Positions 63,204 to 64,000 of a stretch of DNA of 64,000 nucleotides are shown in pieces (position 1 is the first letter of the stretch; every line of letters starts with the position of its first letter). The stretch covers positions 930,001-994,000 of the forward strand of contig NZ_WTVG02000040.1 of NCBI RefSeq assembly GCF_012910705.2, given 5' to 3'. The stretch is from Aromatoleum anaerobium (GTDB lineage: Bacteria > Pseudomonadota > Gammaproteobacteria > Burkholderiales > Rhodocyclaceae). The notes beneath the pieces were generated by a model. The model made no database searches and had not been told where the DNA came from. It was given only the letters and a program-made list of their open reading frames with translations. The translations under genes and the position numbers were made by a program.

Positions 63204-63424
63204 AGGGCTGCGGGCCGCTCGCCCGCCGCGCGCAGCAGCGTCTTCAGGCAGTTCGGACAGTAGCACCCGATCCCCGCGTCCGGAATCGCCTCCATTGACG
63301 GCAGCGCGGCGCACCAGCACGCCGGCAAGCCGGCCTCCATGCCGCAGGTAAAGGCGGCGCCGCAACGCGGACAATTGTTGGTGGCCACGTCGTTCGCGAT
63401 CGTGCTCTCGATGATGTCGCTCAT
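63200..63424 (-). CDS. Cysteine-rich CWC-family protein
   Basis: A 74-aa protein with Cys pairs NNCPRCGAAFTCGMEAGLPA, CWC, and IGCYCPNCLKTLL, which form the CWC zinc-binding pattern. The start at 63424 removes eight non-homologous residues. Its stop overlaps the nudB stop on the opposite strand. Function unknown. Confidence 0.82.
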   Translation of the reverse strand: MSDIIESTIANDVATNNCPRCGAAFTCGMEAGLPACWCAALPSMEAIPDAGIGCYCPNCLKTLLRAAGERPAAL

Positions 63425-63478
63425 GTGGAAATGCTCCGGACAGGACACGAGATATTACGTTCTTCGCGCTGGCAGAAG

Positions 63479-63506
63479 CTTGAAAAGCCCCCTCCCACCC
63501 CTATAT
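63479..63506 (+). promoter_or_regulatory. Sigma-32 (heat-shock) promoter of the hsp20 gene
   Basis: A perfect -35 CTTGAAA (63479-63485), 12-base spacer, then CCCCTATAT (63498-63506), close to the -10 CCCCATnT. It ends 47 bases before the ATG. Confidence 0.75.
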
Positions 63507-63553
63507 TGGCTACGTAAGCGGTTCAAACCCATGATGACGCACAGGAGGAAAAC

Positions 63554-63973
63554 ATGAGCAATCTCATCCGTCGCGACCCGTTCGACGATCTGCTGCGCGG
63601 GTTTTTCGTTCGTCCCGTCGACATGACCGCCGGCCTCCAGGGCGAAGCGCCGCAGATGCGTGTCGACGTCAAGGAAGACGAGAATGCGTACCAGGTGCAC
63701 GCCGAGCTGCCGGGCATCAAGAAGGAGGACATTCACGTCCACATCGACGGCCCGGTCGTGTCGATCAGCGCCGAGCGCAAGCAGGAAAAGGAAGTCAAGG
63801 AAGGCGAGCGCATCCTGCGCACCGAGCGTTATTTCGGCAAGGTGTCGCGCAGCTTCCAGCTCGGCCAGGAGATCGACGAAGGCAAGTCGAGCGCGAAGTT
63901 CAATGACGGCGTGCTCGAACTGAGCCTGCCGAAGAAAGCGCCCGAACAGGCCAAGCGCCTGACGATCGACTGA
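63554..63973 (+). CDS. Small heat-shock protein (Hsp20/alpha-crystallin)
   Basis: A 139-aa holding chaperone. The alpha-crystallin domain (about residues 40-130) contains RVDVKEDENAYQVHAELPGI, DGPVVSISAERKQEKEVKEG and the KFNDGVLELSLPKK end. The N-terminus (SNLIRRDPFDDLLRGFF) is typical. A strong AGGAGGAAAAC site precedes the ATG at 63554. Last gene in the window. Confidence 0.95.
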   Translation: MSNLIRRDPFDDLLRGFFVRPVDMTAGLQGEAPQMRVDVKEDENAYQVHAELPGIKKEDIHVHIDGPVVSISAERKQEKEVKEGERILRTERYFGKVSRSFQLGQEIDEGKSSAKFNDGVLELSLPKKAPEQAKRLTID

Positions 63974-64000
63974 TCCCCGGCCCTCCCTCGCGCGTGAAGC

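Overview
The window is about 64 kb of GC-rich proteobacterial chromosome. The gene set (flgA/flgM/flgN beside flgBCDEFG, split pntAA-pntAB-pntB, glcCDEF, rpsU-yqeY-dnaG-rpoD, pilBCD, fmdB-DUF502-aspS-nudB) and the protein sequences suggest a betaproteobacterium of the Rhodocyclales, Azoarcus/Aromatoleum-like. That placement is an inference; no 16S rRNA gene is present.

Layout. 1-6.5 kb: flagellar rod/hook operon flgB-G on the minus strand (flgG runs off the left edge), with flgA, flgM and flgN divergent. 6.7-12.6 kb: a secreted retropepsin-like protease, then an IS200/IS605-type element whose tnpB is split by a recombinase-in-trio (RIT) element of three overlapping tyrosine recombinases. 12.8-14.8 kb: a small secreted protein and an ECF sigma / zinc-finger anti-sigma / CnrX-like sensor operon. 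15-22.9 kb: tRNA-Pro, ispB, an ugpB-ugpQ pair without its ABC permease, a lipoprotein, rlmM, rhlE and a PAS-only protein. 23-35 kb: transhydrogenase, corA, a PP2C phosphatase, a MaoC hydratase, the glycolate oxidase operon led by its own GntR regulator, and a SulP transporter.

35-40 kb: the macromolecular synthesis cluster rpsU-yqeY-dnaG-rpoD, followed by tRNA-Ile2(CAT). The tRNA's 3' end is the attachment site of a 6.75-kb integrated element (40.03-46.78 kb) bounded by 93-bp direct repeats. All its genes lie on the minus strand: a tyrosine integrase, an unknown 269-aa protein, a winged-helix excisionase-like protein, several tiny overlapping ORFs, and a TOPRIM primase/RepA-type helicase followed by nine copies of an 8-bp motif that look like a replication origin. 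No cargo (resistance, defence, metabolism) is recognisable, so it resembles a replicating satellite or plasmid-like integrative element.

46.8-64 kb: cfa, gloA, a YgjP-like metallopeptidase, a CinA-type protein, an EI24/CysZ-like protein, ffh, a CcsA-like protein, pilBCD, fmdB, DUF502, aspS, a degenerate receiver-TPR protein, an exported guanyl-specific RNase overlapping its barstar-type inhibitor, nudB, a CWC protein, and a small heat-shock gene with a sigma-32-like promoter.

The most interesting parts are the RIT-in-tnpB nest with asymmetric ends, the tRNA-Ile2 element with its iteron-like cluster, and the RNase/barstar pair placed between aspS and nudB.
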